64,000 nucleotides of DNA from Clarkia xantiana subsp. parviflora. Taxonomy: Eukaryota; Streptophyta; Magnoliopsida; Myrtales; Onagraceae. The stretch is taken from the NCBI GenBank assembly GCA_036873135.1, contig JAPTYO010000018.1, positions 6,625,503 to 6,689,502 of the forward strand, given 5' to 3'. Position 1 is the first letter of the stretch. Every line of letters starts with the position of its first letter. The notes beneath the pieces were generated by a model. The model saw nothing but the letters and a program-made list of their open reading frames with translations. It ran no database searches and was not told where the DNA came from. Below are positions 42,408-53,790 of this stretch, one piece after another. Position numbers and translations under genes: made by a program.

Positions 42408-45400
42408 CTAAGGATATGGGGTGGTGAGTTCGTCTGTTGCCACGTACTCTCTTAGGCCTCCATTGTAAATCATCTCCTCCACTTCTATCTTCAGCACCAT
42501 GCAGTTGTTAGTTTGATGCCCCCAGGTCCCATGGTACTCACACCATCCCTGTGCATCTCTTCCTAGGAAAGCCTTGCCCTCCTCTTTGCATGTGGGTAGC
42601 TCTTCCTTGAGGTACTTCTGAAAAATTTCTTCTATCTTCACTGTAAGGGGTGTGAATTTGAAATTTACACCTCCTTCCAGCGTGTCAGTCTCTCTTTCTT
42701 TCTCCAGGACTTCCTCTGGTTGTTCCATCTCCTTTGCAAACGCCTTGTCTAGCTTCTCCTTGAGCTCTCTCATCGTGTTTGTCATGACCATCTCGTAAAG
42801 CCCTCCATATGCTTCAAATGAGTTTGGATGCATGTTTCTAATGAAAGCTCTGACGGCCTCCCTTCTTGTGATGTCCATGTTGGCACCATAACTGGAGAAT
42901 CTCTCGAAGTAGCTTGACATTGGCTCCCTCGGCATTTGCTTGATGTCATCGATGTATCGGAAAGCTCTTATGATGGAGTCCCTTGTTCTTTTTCCTTCTA
43001 CGCTTTCTGGCTGCCGAGGTATGCTTGTTACCTTTACAGCCTTGCTCATGTGTCTCTTCTTGGCCATTCCTTGAAAAAGCTGCTTGCTCAGGCGGAGTGC
43101 AACTCCGTTCTTCATCTTTCTTTGCCTTTGTCTCCTCATCTCCTTCTTGTTGTCTTGGTTGGCCCCTATCATGACCATTGCCACTGTGTCTGGCCTGTGT
43201 GATCCCCGTCTCATGGAGTTGACGTAGCACTGCCTTGCAGTGCGTTGATAACCCAGGACTTCTCCAATTCCATTCTCAGTGATGTACTTCAATTTCTGGT
43301 GTACGGTAGATGGCACGATTTCGTATGGATTTATGGTTGTTCTTCCTAGGATCCCATTGTAGGCTCCCAGGCTTTCAACCACCAAGAAGTTAACGTTCAC
43401 CTTCAGCTGTGTCCATCCTTGGCCCATGGTCACTGGCAGGGTTATCATTCCCAGGGGGTAACTTGTTGCCCCTGAGAAGCCAACTAGAGGGAAGTTGACT
43501 GGTTTGATGTCTGCCTTTGTTTTCCCTATTTCCTCCAAGACTCTTAGGCTTAGGAGGTCTGCCGAGCTGCCCCCATCCACCAGTATTCTCTTTACATCAA
43601 AATTATCAATGTCTATTGTGATGACTAAAGCATCGTCATGTGGGAAGACAATGTGGCTCTTGTCCTTCTCCGAGAATTCAATCTTCATCTCATCACCTTC
43701 TCTTGGTCTCTTTCTCCACCTTGGTACTGAGCTCAGTTTAGATGCGTAAACCTCCCTTGCATTAGCAGTTGGGCCACCTGATGCCACTCCTCCGCGTATC
43801 ATGTTTATGGTCCCCCTCTTGTTGGGTGGAAGATTGTAGTCTACTTTGCTTTTGCCTTTGTCCCTGTATGATGGCCCTAACTGTATGCTGTTGCCCCCAT
43901 AATCCACGAACTGTTTTAGCTCCCCCCTTTGGATGATATTGTTGATGCTTAGCTTCAGGCTAAAGCGTTCGTGTCGTGCCCGTATGCTTCATGGTTATCA
44001 CACCATATGTCTTTGTGCGTCCCCACCATTGGGGCTCTCCATCTTGCAAGGGGTGACCAGAGTTTCTGATTTCGCATCTCTCTTAGGACAGTTGCTGGGG
44101 TGGCGTTCAATGGGATGAACTTGCTGACATTTATTTCCCTAGCCTTCAGTGGTTCGCCCATCTGATTTCATTCCTGGGGGGGACGCCACTCCTGCTGCCT
44201 TGTGTGTTGAGGTGCCTGAGGTGGCTTTCCTCTGTTCGGCTTTGCATTGTCTTCCTTAGCTGCTTGAATATTGGCTTTCTTACTTGCCCTGTGCCTCTCC
44301 AGGTCTATATGAGTTTTTACTCTCCCTGCTAGCTCCTCTAAGGTGCTTGCTGGTTTCTTGGCCATCTTTTCTGCCAGTGTGGACCCGAAGCGGCCTAGGT
44401 TTCTTATGAAGGCTCTTATTATCTCACCCTCAGTGATGTCGCCCTGTATGTCTGCTATATTTTGATTAAACCTAGTGTAGTAATCAGCCAGAGATTCATC
44501 ATTTTCTTGCTTCACGTCATCGATGGAGCCTGTTCCTTTGAGAAGCTTCCTTTCTCCTAGGTATCTCTGAAGGAATTTCGCCTTTAGCTGCGTCCATGAG
44601 TTGATGCTCTCAATAGGTAGGCTAAAGAACCAGTGTGAGGCCACCCCTGATAGGGTGTTTGGAAATAGGAGTGCCTTGTATCTTTCATCAGTAGTTCTCC
44701 CGAATAGGGAGGCTTCATGCTGTTGAATATGCTCTAAAGGGTCTCCCTTGCCATTGTACTTTGCAATCTGTATTGTATGCAGGGAGTCTGGTACCTTGTT
44801 CATTTCCAATTCCCTCGTGAAGGGGTGGTTCGTTTTGTCACTCAGACAATGTAAGCCGTTTTTCTTTGACTCATTCATTTTTCTCGCTATCATGGCCTCT
44901 ATCTCCTCCGGGGTAATCATCACCGGCGTCGGAGTATAGTCTCTCTGATATCCTCCGTAGTTATAACCTGGGCTTGCTGGGATCCCTTGTCCGTGTTGGT
45001 ACGGACTGTAGGCGTATCCCTGATATCCCTGCTGGGGTACTTGGTGGAATTCTTGCCTACTTGGAGGTCTTGCCCGTCTGTCTGCCCCCAGCGGGGTGTA
45101 AGCCCTGGTGTTCTGTTGTGTCTGTTGCTGCCTTGGAGGCACAAATTGCTGCCTTCCCTCTGGGGGTGGCTCTTGGTAATTTATTCTTTGTTCTTCTCGC
45201 TACCCTGCTCGAGGGTGCGAGTGGTGTTCTTCTGCTGGGATTTGTTCTTCTTCATGAACTTCTTCTCCTTCCTGTCGGTGTTGCCTTTCCTGCCTATTCC
45301 TCAGAGTCTCTCTATAGGCTAGTAGCTCATCCAACGCGCTCATCAGCCCTGGAGTCACTGTATGTGCTCCTTGTGTGCATGTTGGCCTTGTGTTGGTTGT

Positions 45401-45754
45401 GTGGGCGCGATTGTCGTTCCTTTGAGCCGGCATCCCATATGGATATCCTTGAGGTTGCGCCTCATAGTAGTATCCCTGGGGAGGTGCCGTGTATTGGGAT
45501 GGCACTCCCTGTTGCTCCCCCTCTCTCTGTGGCCTCCTTGCCAATGGTGTTGAGGCTGTGGAAGACTCAGCCACAGCTGGGCGTGAGGGTCCTCCTTCCT
45601 GGTTGTTGGGCAGGGGTTCCTGTGGGGTTACTTGAGGCTCTGGATGTACAGGCTGTTTCCCTGGGTTAGGCTGCCTTGCTGGAGGTATAGGCTGTCTCCC
45701 TCGCCTATTGCCCCCAGGTGGGCGGTGATGCCTAGACGCCAAACTGTTCGTCAT
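42408..45754 (-). pseudogene. E4 gag-PR-gag' polyprotein (broken)
   Basis: The start is ATG 45754 (MTNSLASRHH), shortly after the primer site. It is collinear with the E5 protein: Gln/Pro-rich N-terminus, capsid-like gag (44168-45142), CX2HX4HX4C knuckle (WCDNHEAYGHDTN; near 44000), retropepsin-like domain with intact DGGSSAD (near 43575), then gag' (IDDIKQMPREPMSSYFERF, DITRREAVRAFIRNM) and second knuckle (WCEYHGTWGHQTNNC; near 42540). Lesions: a TAG near 45200 (CAG in E5), a TGA near 44165, and a frame change after GHDTN near 43958. From 43907 the frame is open to 42408. Bases 42258-42407 are the unique spacer up to E5. Confidence 0.9.
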
Positions 45755-45787
45755 CGCTCTTGTTATTGCCAGGCTTTCTGTTCGAAG

Positions 45788-45804
45788 CCCACGGACGGCG
45801 CCAA
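45788..45804 (-). other. Primer-binding site of E4
   Basis: The minus strand reads TTGGCGCCGTCCGTGGG, one base from the LTR edge. It differs by one base from the E2/E3 site. Confidence 0.9.
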
Positions 45805-45805
45805 G

Positions 45806-46563
45806 TGTTAGGTTCCAAAGTCTCGGGTCAACGAGCGGTCGACCTAAGCCTTGTCCCTCACTGGAGATGTCGCGGATTCGGTACTCTTGAGTCTTGTCGT
45901 CCTAGCCCGTATCTTTCCGTCCTTCACTTTCGCTTCTCTTCTCGCCCTGCAAGAGGGGCAATACCAGGCACAGAGGGGGGGGGGGGTGGTGCCTGATGTA
46001 CCCTCTCCGATGCCTAAGTCAGTACGGTATTTGTAGAGAGATAAATCTAGAGAGATGTCAGAGCTAAATTATGCAATTTGCCAAGATGTTCAAATGAATG
46101 GTGGAAGAGTTGTATTTATAGGCAACGACGTCATTAAGGTGACTTAATGACATCGTTAACCTTTAAACACAATTAATTATCCTTTAATCACGTAATTAAG
46201 ACCTTAAGGCACGGAGAAGGTTGGCGGAAATAAACCGAGTATGGGAGTCGGAAAATGGTGTCGGGGCCCTTGGGGGGGTAGGAAAATCCGACCCCCAAGG
46301 GTAGGGTTTGGGTGTGGCCACCCAACCCCTCCTAGGGGAGATCGGGTTGACTGACCCGATCTCCCCTAGGGGAGGTCGGGTGTGGCCACCCGACCTCACC
46401 TAGGTGTGTTCAACTTGGTCCGGACGAGTATTTCGGCCTCGTCCGGACCGTTGGTGCTTCCGCGGGGTGTTTGGGTCGAAGTTTCGATTTACAATCATTA
46501 ACGGGGTGATCAAAATAGAACGATTCGGAAGTCAACGGTTTCAAATTGGGCGTATATCCATCA
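45806..46563 (-). mobile_element. E4 5' LTR
   Basis: The LTR is 758 bp, partner of 26024-26756. It has about 25 extra bases near 46275-46300. The 40-bp palindrome at 46331-46370 matches that at 26524-26563, but both stem arms differ in a matched way. A G12 run is at 45975-45986. Target duplication copy GTTTG follows. Confidence 0.95.
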
Positions 46564-46568
46564 GTTTG

Positions 46569-48042
46569 CTTCCAGCATATTGAACCCTTTGTGAACGGGT
46601 TGATGTTATGTCGAGGCTTTTGTCCCAACCTTCGTTTATGCGTTTGCTTGCATGGTATTTCGTCACTTGGACCTGTTTTCAATAATAATAAACACGTGAT
46701 AACTTGCTAGTAATATTTCATACCTTGAGTTATCTTCATTGTCTGTTTGTATTGGTCTTGCATGATAGGACTGATCTCCTTTTTATAATGGATAAAACAT
46801 CCAATGTTGCGACTTGCGCCTTGTAGGGTGTTATTAGCGCCCCTCTTGAAAAAATTTCCAAGGCATGGCATGGTATGTACACATGGTACTTGTAGCATTG
46901 TAAGTAGTAATGTACTCGGTGCGGGCACTTGGCACTTGGCACTCGGCAATGGCACTTGACATGTAGCAGTGTCGTCTTGACGAAGTAAGACTTAAGTTTA
47001 TACCATCTCTTAGTTCCACTCTAAGCCGACGTTGTACAAGACTCGACTTGTAAGTTTGGTGAGTTTTTCAAACAGGGTGCGCTCCTGCTAGCGTTTTTGA
47101 ATGAAGCCTGCCCACTTAAGGTATAGGTCTTCATTATGTCTGCATCCTTAAGAGGATATGTATAGTTTGAGTGTACATGAAGCTATCCTATCAAGGAATG
47201 TATCTTCATGGCGTATGGACCCTTAAGAGGGGTGTACATACTTTGTAGATGTGTGGGGTTGTCGTCTAACAAGAGGACTTCCGCCATGATGGGGTGATCA
47301 GTCCCACCTAAGTGCCGCATCCTGGTTTGTATGCAGGGAATGGCTTTGAACATGAGGATTTGCCTCTAAGAGGATTTTACAGCATGCCATTTTTTAGAAG
47401 TAAGCATGGGGTTTGCCCTTGCAAGGAGGATGTCGCAGCATGCTACTTAGATAGATGTCAACATGAGGTTTGCCATTGCAAGGAGGATGTCGCAGCATGT
47501 CACTTTTTAGAATAAGTCTTGGTTTTTATCCAAGGTATTGTATGTTGTTGAAATTGTTCCTGAGTGAACGCCTTTTGAATAGAGAACCTTTATAAGTCCC
47601 TTGTTGTTGATAATGCGCTATTTGTCATTGCGTGATGTAAGCTGATTGTGTACATAGCGCAATGGCTTTGTGTACATAGCGCAATGGCTTTGAGATAGAC
47701 GTCATTATAGATGGAGAAATAAACTCCTTGTTGGTGTATATAATAGATATGTTGGCGTTGTATGCCATAAGTTCCTCGTTACACATAGTGTTTAGCTTGT
47801 ATTGTTGATAATAATCTTCTTGATGCCGCATAATATAAGTCACATATGAGTAATATGCTCGTTGTTTGTTACTTGGTGTTAATCCGAAGTAAAATGCGTA
47901 TTGTAGAGACGTACCTACAAAAGTAGATTAATCTTCATTAGAATTTTGTTATGCGTACAATCACTTGCAGGAAGGCGTCTACTGATCACTCTTTCCGAAA
48001 TATTTCTAAGTACAGAAGCGTAAACAACACTTAAGTTCTCAG
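46569..48042. other. E1 3' region with short duplications, no gene
   Basis: No protein is supported. Local direct repeats: GTGTACATAGCGCAATGGC in two adjacent 22-bp copies (47648-47691); a unit of about 65 bp with TTTGCC(C/A)TTGCAAGGAGG and GTCGCAGCATG (47410-47510); and alternating ACTTGGC words near 46925-46965. This is probably the decayed 3' flank of the E1 antisense gene and array. E1 gag' ends at 48043. Confidence 0.55.
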
Positions 48043-51000
48043 CTAGAATAGACATGTTGACAAAGATGTAAAGATAGATAAAGAGTGGATAGTCAATCTC
48101 CCTTTGAGATGTCTAGGTGGCGGACGAGCATCGTCACTTGCAACGTAACTTCCCAAAGCTCCACATGCAATGAACTCCTCGATATCCATTCTCAAAGTTA
48201 AGCAGCTGTTAGTATGGTACCCCCATGTTTGGTGGTATCGGCACCAATCTTCGACGTTTCTAGCTAGGAAGGCAGTCATCGGCTCGAGTGGACTTGGAAG
48301 CTTGTTTTCCAGGAGCTTAATGTATATCTCTTCAACCTCCGTGTTTAAGGGAGTGAAGATATCGGCGTATTCGACGCTTGAGCTTCCTGGTTTTCTTGAA
48401 GTCTGAGCTTCCTGATTCGAGCTGAGAGGTGTACCCCATCCCAGCTCGCGTTCACAAGAGATTGCGGTTTCCAGCTTATCTTTCAGGCATGTCATCGTTT
48501 TGGTTGTACGCCATCCATGGATTCTTCCAAACAGCAAAAACGTTGGCGCGTTCATGTTCAATTAAAACGCAGTGATGACTTCTTTTTTGGTTGCCCTTAG
48601 TGCGGTTGCATTTTGGGCGAAACTCCTGAAGTAAGTTGTAATGGACTCTTTTTGTCCTTGTCTGACATCTAGGACGCTTCGTCTTATTGGGAAGAGCATC
48701 CTGTCGAGTTCAGTTCTTGGAGTTAACTCCTTTTTTTTCCTTCATCATCATCACTTGAACCGAACAACTTTCTTTTCACGCCAACTTCTATCATGGAAAT
48801 GGACACTTGCTTCATCTTCCTTAGAGCGTTGTTGTAGCACTTCCATGCGGATTTTGGTCACCTAGCACCTCGCCGATCCCATGAGGAGTTAGGAACTTCA
48901 TCTTTTGGTGAGCGGTGGACGACACGATGTCGTGCGGGTTGATTGTCGTTCTTCTTAGGATGCCGTTGTATGCTCCTAGGGTGCTCACCACTACAAATGT
49001 GATATTGATATAAAGCGTCTTCCAACCTTCTCCCAGGATGACTGGCAGTGTGATCATACCTAACGGGTAAGTTGCAGCTCATGTGAAGCTGACTAGCGGG
49101 AATGTGCTTGGTGAAAGATCGGCTTCCATTTTTCCCAATTTCTTGAGAACTTCTACATGCAGTAAGTCTGCGGCACTTCCACCATCCACCAATATCCTTT
49201 GCACATTATATCCGTTGACATCCATTGTAATGACAAGAGCATCATCGTGGGGGTAGACTATGTGCTTCTTGTCAGCATTTGAGAATGGGATGACCACGTC
49301 TTCCTTCTCTGGAAGGCGTCTTTTTCCATACTTGGGCAAAACTTGTAGTTGCGCATCATAGACATCACGGGCATTAGAAATGCTTCCTCCTGCAGCTAGC
49401 CCTCCATGAATCACATTGATGACGCCACGCTTCGCAGGTGGCGGATTGTCGTTCATTTTCTCCTTTCCCTTGTTCATCTTTCTGGATGGCTCAGCATGGT
49501 TCTTCTTTTGGCGCTTGTCGCCTTGATCTACGTACTGCTTGAGTTCTCCTTTGAGGATGAAGTAGTTTACACGGAATCTTAGGCTGACACAGCTGTCCGT
49601 CTCGTGGCCATAGACTTCATGGTTCTCACATCATTTGTCTTCTTGCTTTCCAAGTGGACCTTTTTGGAAGTTTGTCGGCTCCCTCCACATGTTGTCTTCC
49701 TTCATCTTTTTCAGGATCACGGAGAGTGGTGCATTCAAGGGAACGCAATCTGCCAAGTTCACTTCCTTCGGTCTTTGGAATTCTGGCTGGAACGGCCTCT
49801 TTTGCGGCTGGAATTACCTTGCTTGTTGCGAACCTTGTTGAGGTCTCGCCTGCTTCTCTTTAGTGCGAGTTGCGCAGACTTTCGCTTTATGTTGGTCCCT
49901 GAATCTTTCTAGATCCACGAACTCTTTGACTCTTGCTGCCAATTCTTCAAGTGTCTCCGCGGGGCGCTTCGAAATCTTCTCCGCTAGGGAAATACCCTTT
50001 TCGGCCTAAGTTCTTAATGAAAGCACGCACGATCTCTCTTCAGTGAGGTTGCCCTGAATTTCTACGACATTTTGGTTGAAACGGATGTAGTAATCCGCTA
50101 ACGAATCATCATTTTGTTGTACCACCTCGTTCAATGCTTTTGGCCCTTTCAGGAGTGTGCATTCTCCTATGTATCTTTGAATGAACTTCGCCTTCAGGTA
50201 TGCCCATGATGTAACACTTCCGCATGGTAGTGAAAAGAACCAGTGTGCGGCAGTTCTCACAAGGGTGTTGGGGAATGTCATGGCGACACGATGTGGATTG
50301 TCAGTTCGTCCCAGCAAGGAGGCTTCATGTTGTTGAACATGTTCGATCAGATCTCCTTTTCCTCTGTACTTCTCTCCTCCAATTCGGTAGAGAGCGTCTG
50401 GGACGCGGCTGTGCACTAGCTCGTCGGAGAATGGATGCGACGCGTTCTCTTCAAGGGCATGCATTCCCTTCATCTTTGATTGCTTCATCTTCTTCTCGAT
50501 CATCTCTTCCAAGGCCTTAGCCGTAAGTCCCGTGACTGCGATGTCACTGTTGCATGCGGGCTTCCTCCACCCTTCATTGTATGTATGAGCACGAATTGCT
50601 TCCTTGAAGTTGCCTTCCTTGTGCATGTCGGCATGGCTTGCTGACTTGAAGTTTCCTTCCTTTTGTGGCCGCTGTGAGTTGTTCACAGGGGGTTGCTTGC
50701 ATCTTACTCCTTGCTGCTGATGCTTCACACCAACACTTGGAGTGTATGAATGTGTTGCTTCCTGCCTTGCCTGCAGGTACTGGTAGGTATCTTCAGAATA
50801 TCCCTCGCCTTCTGGATGCTGCGGCTTTGGTGGTTGACATCATGCGACATCTCCCTCGTAGGTGCAGCATGCTCGCTAGCTGGCGGAGGTGGTGGCGGGG
50901 GTGCCATGTATCCTTGGTTCTTTAGAGTCTCCCTGAATGCGAGAATCTCTTCCAGTGCGGCCATCATGGCATGTGTGATTAGTGGCAGGTTGCTTGCGCC

Positions 51001-51249
51001 TCTTGCTTGCTACTGCACTCCGTCAATTGACATCCCGTATGGGAACTCTTCGTTCCTTTCCGTCCTTTGCTCGAACTCGTGCACTGGTACCTCGTTCTGG
51101 ACGACGAGACAATGCTGCGCGGAAGGCGCATTTGCGGTAGGCATGGAGGAGGCGGTAGATTCTGCATCTGGAATGTGAGAAGGTCCTGGTTGGCTTCTCG
51201 TCGGCTTCGGCTTGCTTGCCCCCGCCTTCTTCGTACGTCTGCCTGTCAT
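48043..51249 (-). pseudogene. E1 gag-PR-gag' polyprotein (broken)
   Basis: The start is ATG 51249 (MTGRRTKKAG) after the primer site. Pieces in order: polar N-terminus; a segment with ALEEILAFRETLKNQ (50967); capsid-like gag (HPFSDELVHSRVPDAL ... FFSLPCG ... ADYYIRFNQN; 50728-50006); a knuckle CENHEVYGHETDSC (near 49590); protease with intact DGGSAAD (near 49183); then gag' with a degenerate knuckle WCRYHQTWGYHTNSC (near 48240). A TGA at about 49077 replaces the Gly before AATYPLG, and several frame changes occur between 51010 and 49480. The layout matches E4 and E5. No RT or INT follows. Confidence 0.85.
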
Positions 51250-51284
51250 AGCTTGCGGTATGGAACGGCTTCTTGCTCGAATCA

Positions 51285-51300
51285 CGCTGACAGCGCCAAG
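51285..51300 (-). other. Primer-binding site of E1
   Basis: The minus strand reads CTTGGCGCTGTCAGCG next to the LTR edge. It shares TTGGCGC and GTC with the other sites but is more diverged, in line with E1 being older. Confidence 0.75.
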
Positions 51301-52004
51301 TGTTAAAGTCGATTCCACCTGGGACACCTCGGGTTGCTCTTTGCGAACGGGTTGGATGTGCACGCAGGTACGGTCTCCTGTCAGCACGTCACGATCCACG
51401 ATCCGCGAACCTCGATCCTCGAACCCCGAACTTGGCTTTGGCTCCAACCTCGGTCTCCTACACGTCGGGTCCTGCAAAACGGGCAATAACCAGCATGGAG
51501 AGGGGGGGATGCTGGTTGAGCCCTCTCTGATGCTTAAGTCACAATCTAGAGAGAGAAAGTATGTAGAGAGAGGTCAGAGCACAAATAGCCAATTTGAGAG
51601 AGTTTCGAGTTAAGTTGTCAAATGGGAGGTCTAGGTCCCTATTTATGGGAAACCCGAGAACCGTACCCGGTTTTATGCGGTTCAATGCCGGTTTAAAGGA
51701 AAACGCTTACCGACATCGAGGTTGGCTATGTGCGCACTGACTTCTCATACTTAGTAAAAATAATAGGGGTAAGCGCGCGGTGTCAGTCGACAGTCCGGAC
51801 CATGTCGGATGTCCGACATGGTTCGGATTGCCGGGCGAACCGGACCAATCCAGATTGCCGAGGCAATCCGTACTGGTCCGAGTGTTGCGCGCATCCAGAC
51901 CGTTTTGGACTTGGGGTGTCCGCGGTAAAATCCGTTTGTGGGTTTCGTCGTGTTTGCGATGTCCGAAACGTAAATACGGACCCGAATTGGACAGATATCC
52001 ATCA
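51301..52004 (-). mobile_element. E1 5' LTR
   Basis: The LTR is 704 bp with TG...CA ends, partner of 3273-3977. Its promoter reads CATAAATA (minus strand, about 51640-51647) where the other LTR has TATAAATA, so the TATA box may be weakened. Target duplication copy CCATT follows at 52005-52009. Confidence 0.95.
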
Positions 52005-52264
52005 CCATTCAATATTGTTTTGTGATTAAAAAAACTGCTTTGCAAATAGGTTTTAATCCAACTTTCCATGAAAAGACCAAGCATATATAAATTGATTGTC
52101 GTTTTGTTAGACAAATGATGTTGGATGGTAGTTTTCAGGCGGGTCATGTTAAGAGTGAAGAACAGGTGGCTGATATCTTCACTAAGGCATTGGCTTCCAA
52201 ACAACATGGGTATTTGGTTGGTAAGTTAGGGTTGGTAAATATATTCCCAGGTGTTTGGGAATAA
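52005..52264 (+). pseudogene. Copia RNase H remnant, right half
   Basis: This continues the reading broken at 3272. Segments in changing frames: ILFCD, then NPTFHEKTKHI, DCRFVRQMM, GSFQAGHVKSEEQVADIFTK, then KLGLVNIFPGVWE and a stop near 52264. This is the C-terminal end of a Ty1/copia polyprotein. Extra A bases near 52030 and a stop after TKHI break it. The copia PPT and 3' LTR follow at the expected distance. Confidence 0.85.
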
Positions 52265-52346
52265 GTTGGTTGACGCAGACGATGATGAACTTGTTTCTGA
52301 GTTGGGGGAGCATTACAATCTTGTTATATGTTATTTGCATTTCCAG

Positions 52347-52924
52347 ATTAAGGGGAGTGTTGAGTTTTATTTAATCTGGGCTTATACAAGGTCCAAATGA
52401 GTTATTGTTGTTGGATCGATGGTTGGCCTTGCCTAATTGGCTTATGAATTGACGGGTTGGAGGTTTGATAAACTAGGGGACTCTTAAGTTATTAACTCGG
52501 GACCGTGCCCATATATATATGTAACGACTATGATTAAAATTAGGGCTGGCAATTCGAGCCCGGCAGGATGGGCCGACATGAATACGACATAAAATTTATG
52601 GGTTTGGGTTTGATATTGATGACACAACACGACACGATAGTTATATGTATACATTGAATAACTAGTTTAAAAATGGTTATATATTGATTTTTTTTATTCG
52701 ATTTACTCTAGATTTTTCATGCTGATTTTTCATATTGGGCCGGAATCGGACTGACCCTCAGAACACGACACGAACCTAGCACGATATAAACACGCACAAC
52801 CCGCATGAATTGTCCGCTTTAATTAAAACCCTAGTCCGATGAGCCCGAACACAAGTTCAATTTATTTCCTCTTCGTCTTCTACATTCTCTGTGCGATTCT
52901 AAAGTTAGAGATTCATCATTTCAC
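52347..52924 (+). mobile_element. Copia PPT and 3' LTR (right end uncertain)
   Basis: ATTAAGGGGAG (52347-52357) is a PPT, followed by TGTTGAG at 52358 as LTR start. A TATATATATG stretch (about 52511-52521) may be its promoter. I cannot fix the 3' end: TTCACA at 52924 is one candidate, but the partner LTR is not in the window. A MITE-like insertion (52540-52820) appears to interrupt the LTR. Confidence 0.55.
52540..52820. mobile_element. Candidate hAT-like MITE
   Basis: The ends TTAGGGCTGGCAATTC and (reverse complement) AAAGCGGACAATTC are similar. Flanks GATTAAAA (52532-52539) and AATTAAAA (52821-52828) match at 7 of 8 positions, as expected for the 8-bp duplication of hAT elements. The interior holds many GGGCC and ACACGACACGA words and no coding frame. 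The imperfect ends keep this tentative. Confidence 0.4.
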
Positions 52925-53096
52925 ACTGACTTGTTAATTAGCTTTTCTGGTTTCGTTCTCTTACGAGGTTGGGTTCCGCAGCTGTCAATAGCACTAGAAA
53001 ATCTTTGTTTATGCGATTGCCAATAAATGGCACTTAAGTAAAAAGTTTACAGCCGATTAACTTTTGTTGTTAGTTAAGGTGATATAGATATTTGGG

Positions 53097-53790
53097 TTAA
53101 GGGTACTTTTAGTATCACATGTTTGCACGAAATCCACTGTTCATATTAGATATTTTTTTTGTACCAATGGTTTCCATTTTGCACCGTTTTCATATCTCTG
53201 TTAGTATTCCGTCAAAAATTGTCGTTAAATGGCATGTGCCGTGCACGTGAGCAGCCTAAAACTTTCAATTTTGTTCAATATAGTCTCTCTAATACATCCC
53301 TAACTTATATTTTGTTCAGTTTAGTCCTAAAATTTCAAAACCAAACCCTTCACCCAAATTGACCTAGCCTGACCTAGCCATGGGCTAGGTCCGGCCCTGG
53401 GTCGGGGTCACTGGACCCAGGCGACCCTGACCTAGGGTCGGACCTATCCCTAGGCTACGTCCGGCTAGGTCAATTGGGACATAGCACTAAATTGGAGCTA
53501 GGTCCGGCTAGGTCAATTTAGGTGAAGGGTTTGGTTTTGAAATTTTAGGACTAAATTGAACAAAATACAAGTTAGAGATATATTAGAGGAACTAAATTGA
53601 GCAAAATTGAAAGTTTTAGGCTGCTCACGTGCATGACACATGCCATTTAACGGCCTTTTTTTACGGAATACCAACAGATATATGAAAACGGTAAAAAATA
53701 GAAACCATTGGTACCCAATTAATACAAATTAAAACATATGGTATAAACAGTGACTTTTGTGTAAATTGTGATACCAAAAAGTACCCTTAA
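53097..53790. mobile_element. Fold-back element with long inverted repeats
   Basis: The left arm from TTAAGGGTACTTTT (53097) is mirrored by the right arm ending AAAAAGTACCCTTAA (53790). The arms are about 300 bp each: GTTAAATGGCATGTGCCGTG pairs with the 53640 region, and AACCAAACCCTTCACC pairs with GGTGAAGGGTTTGGTT. The centre (53380-53500) holds CCTAGG/GGTCGG words. If TTAA (53097-53100, 53787-53790) is a target duplication, the termini are GGGTAC, consistent with a PIF/Harbinger-type MITE, though the family is not certain. No transposase is present. Confidence 0.75.

Larger units (their letters stand above)
26024..46563 (-). mobile_element. E4: pol-less Tat element inserted in E1
   Basis: LTRs lie at 26024-26756 and 45806-46563, with perfect target duplication GTTTG at 26019-26023 and 46564-46568. 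The primer site (45788-45804) and PPT (26757-26772) give minus orientation. E4 contains a broken gag-PR-gag' gene, a tandem array, an antisense gene and no RT or integrase. E5, of the same family but opposite orientation, is inserted between gag' and the array. The LTRs differ by scattered substitutions and one indel of about 25 bp. Confidence 0.95.
3273..52004 (-). mobile_element. E1: pol-less Tat-lineage LTR element, host of the nest
   Basis: The LTRs at 3273-3977 and 51301-52004 are clearly homologous along their length with scattered substitutions. A perfect 5-bp target duplication CCATT lies at 3268-3272 and 52005-52009. The primer site at 51285-51300 and the PPT at 3978-3992 give minus orientation. 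E1's own sequence is 51301-52004, 46564-51300, 25483-26023, 3978-7081 and the left LTR, about 9.8 kb once E2/E3 and E4/E5 are removed. It carries gag-PR-gag' and a decayed antisense region, but no RT, RNase H or integrase. Confidence 0.95.

Noticed and set aside
26024..46563. E4 and E5 as one element with an inverted middle
   Set aside because: E5 has its own two LTRs, primer site and PPT in plus orientation, and E4 flanking sequence joins cleanly across it.
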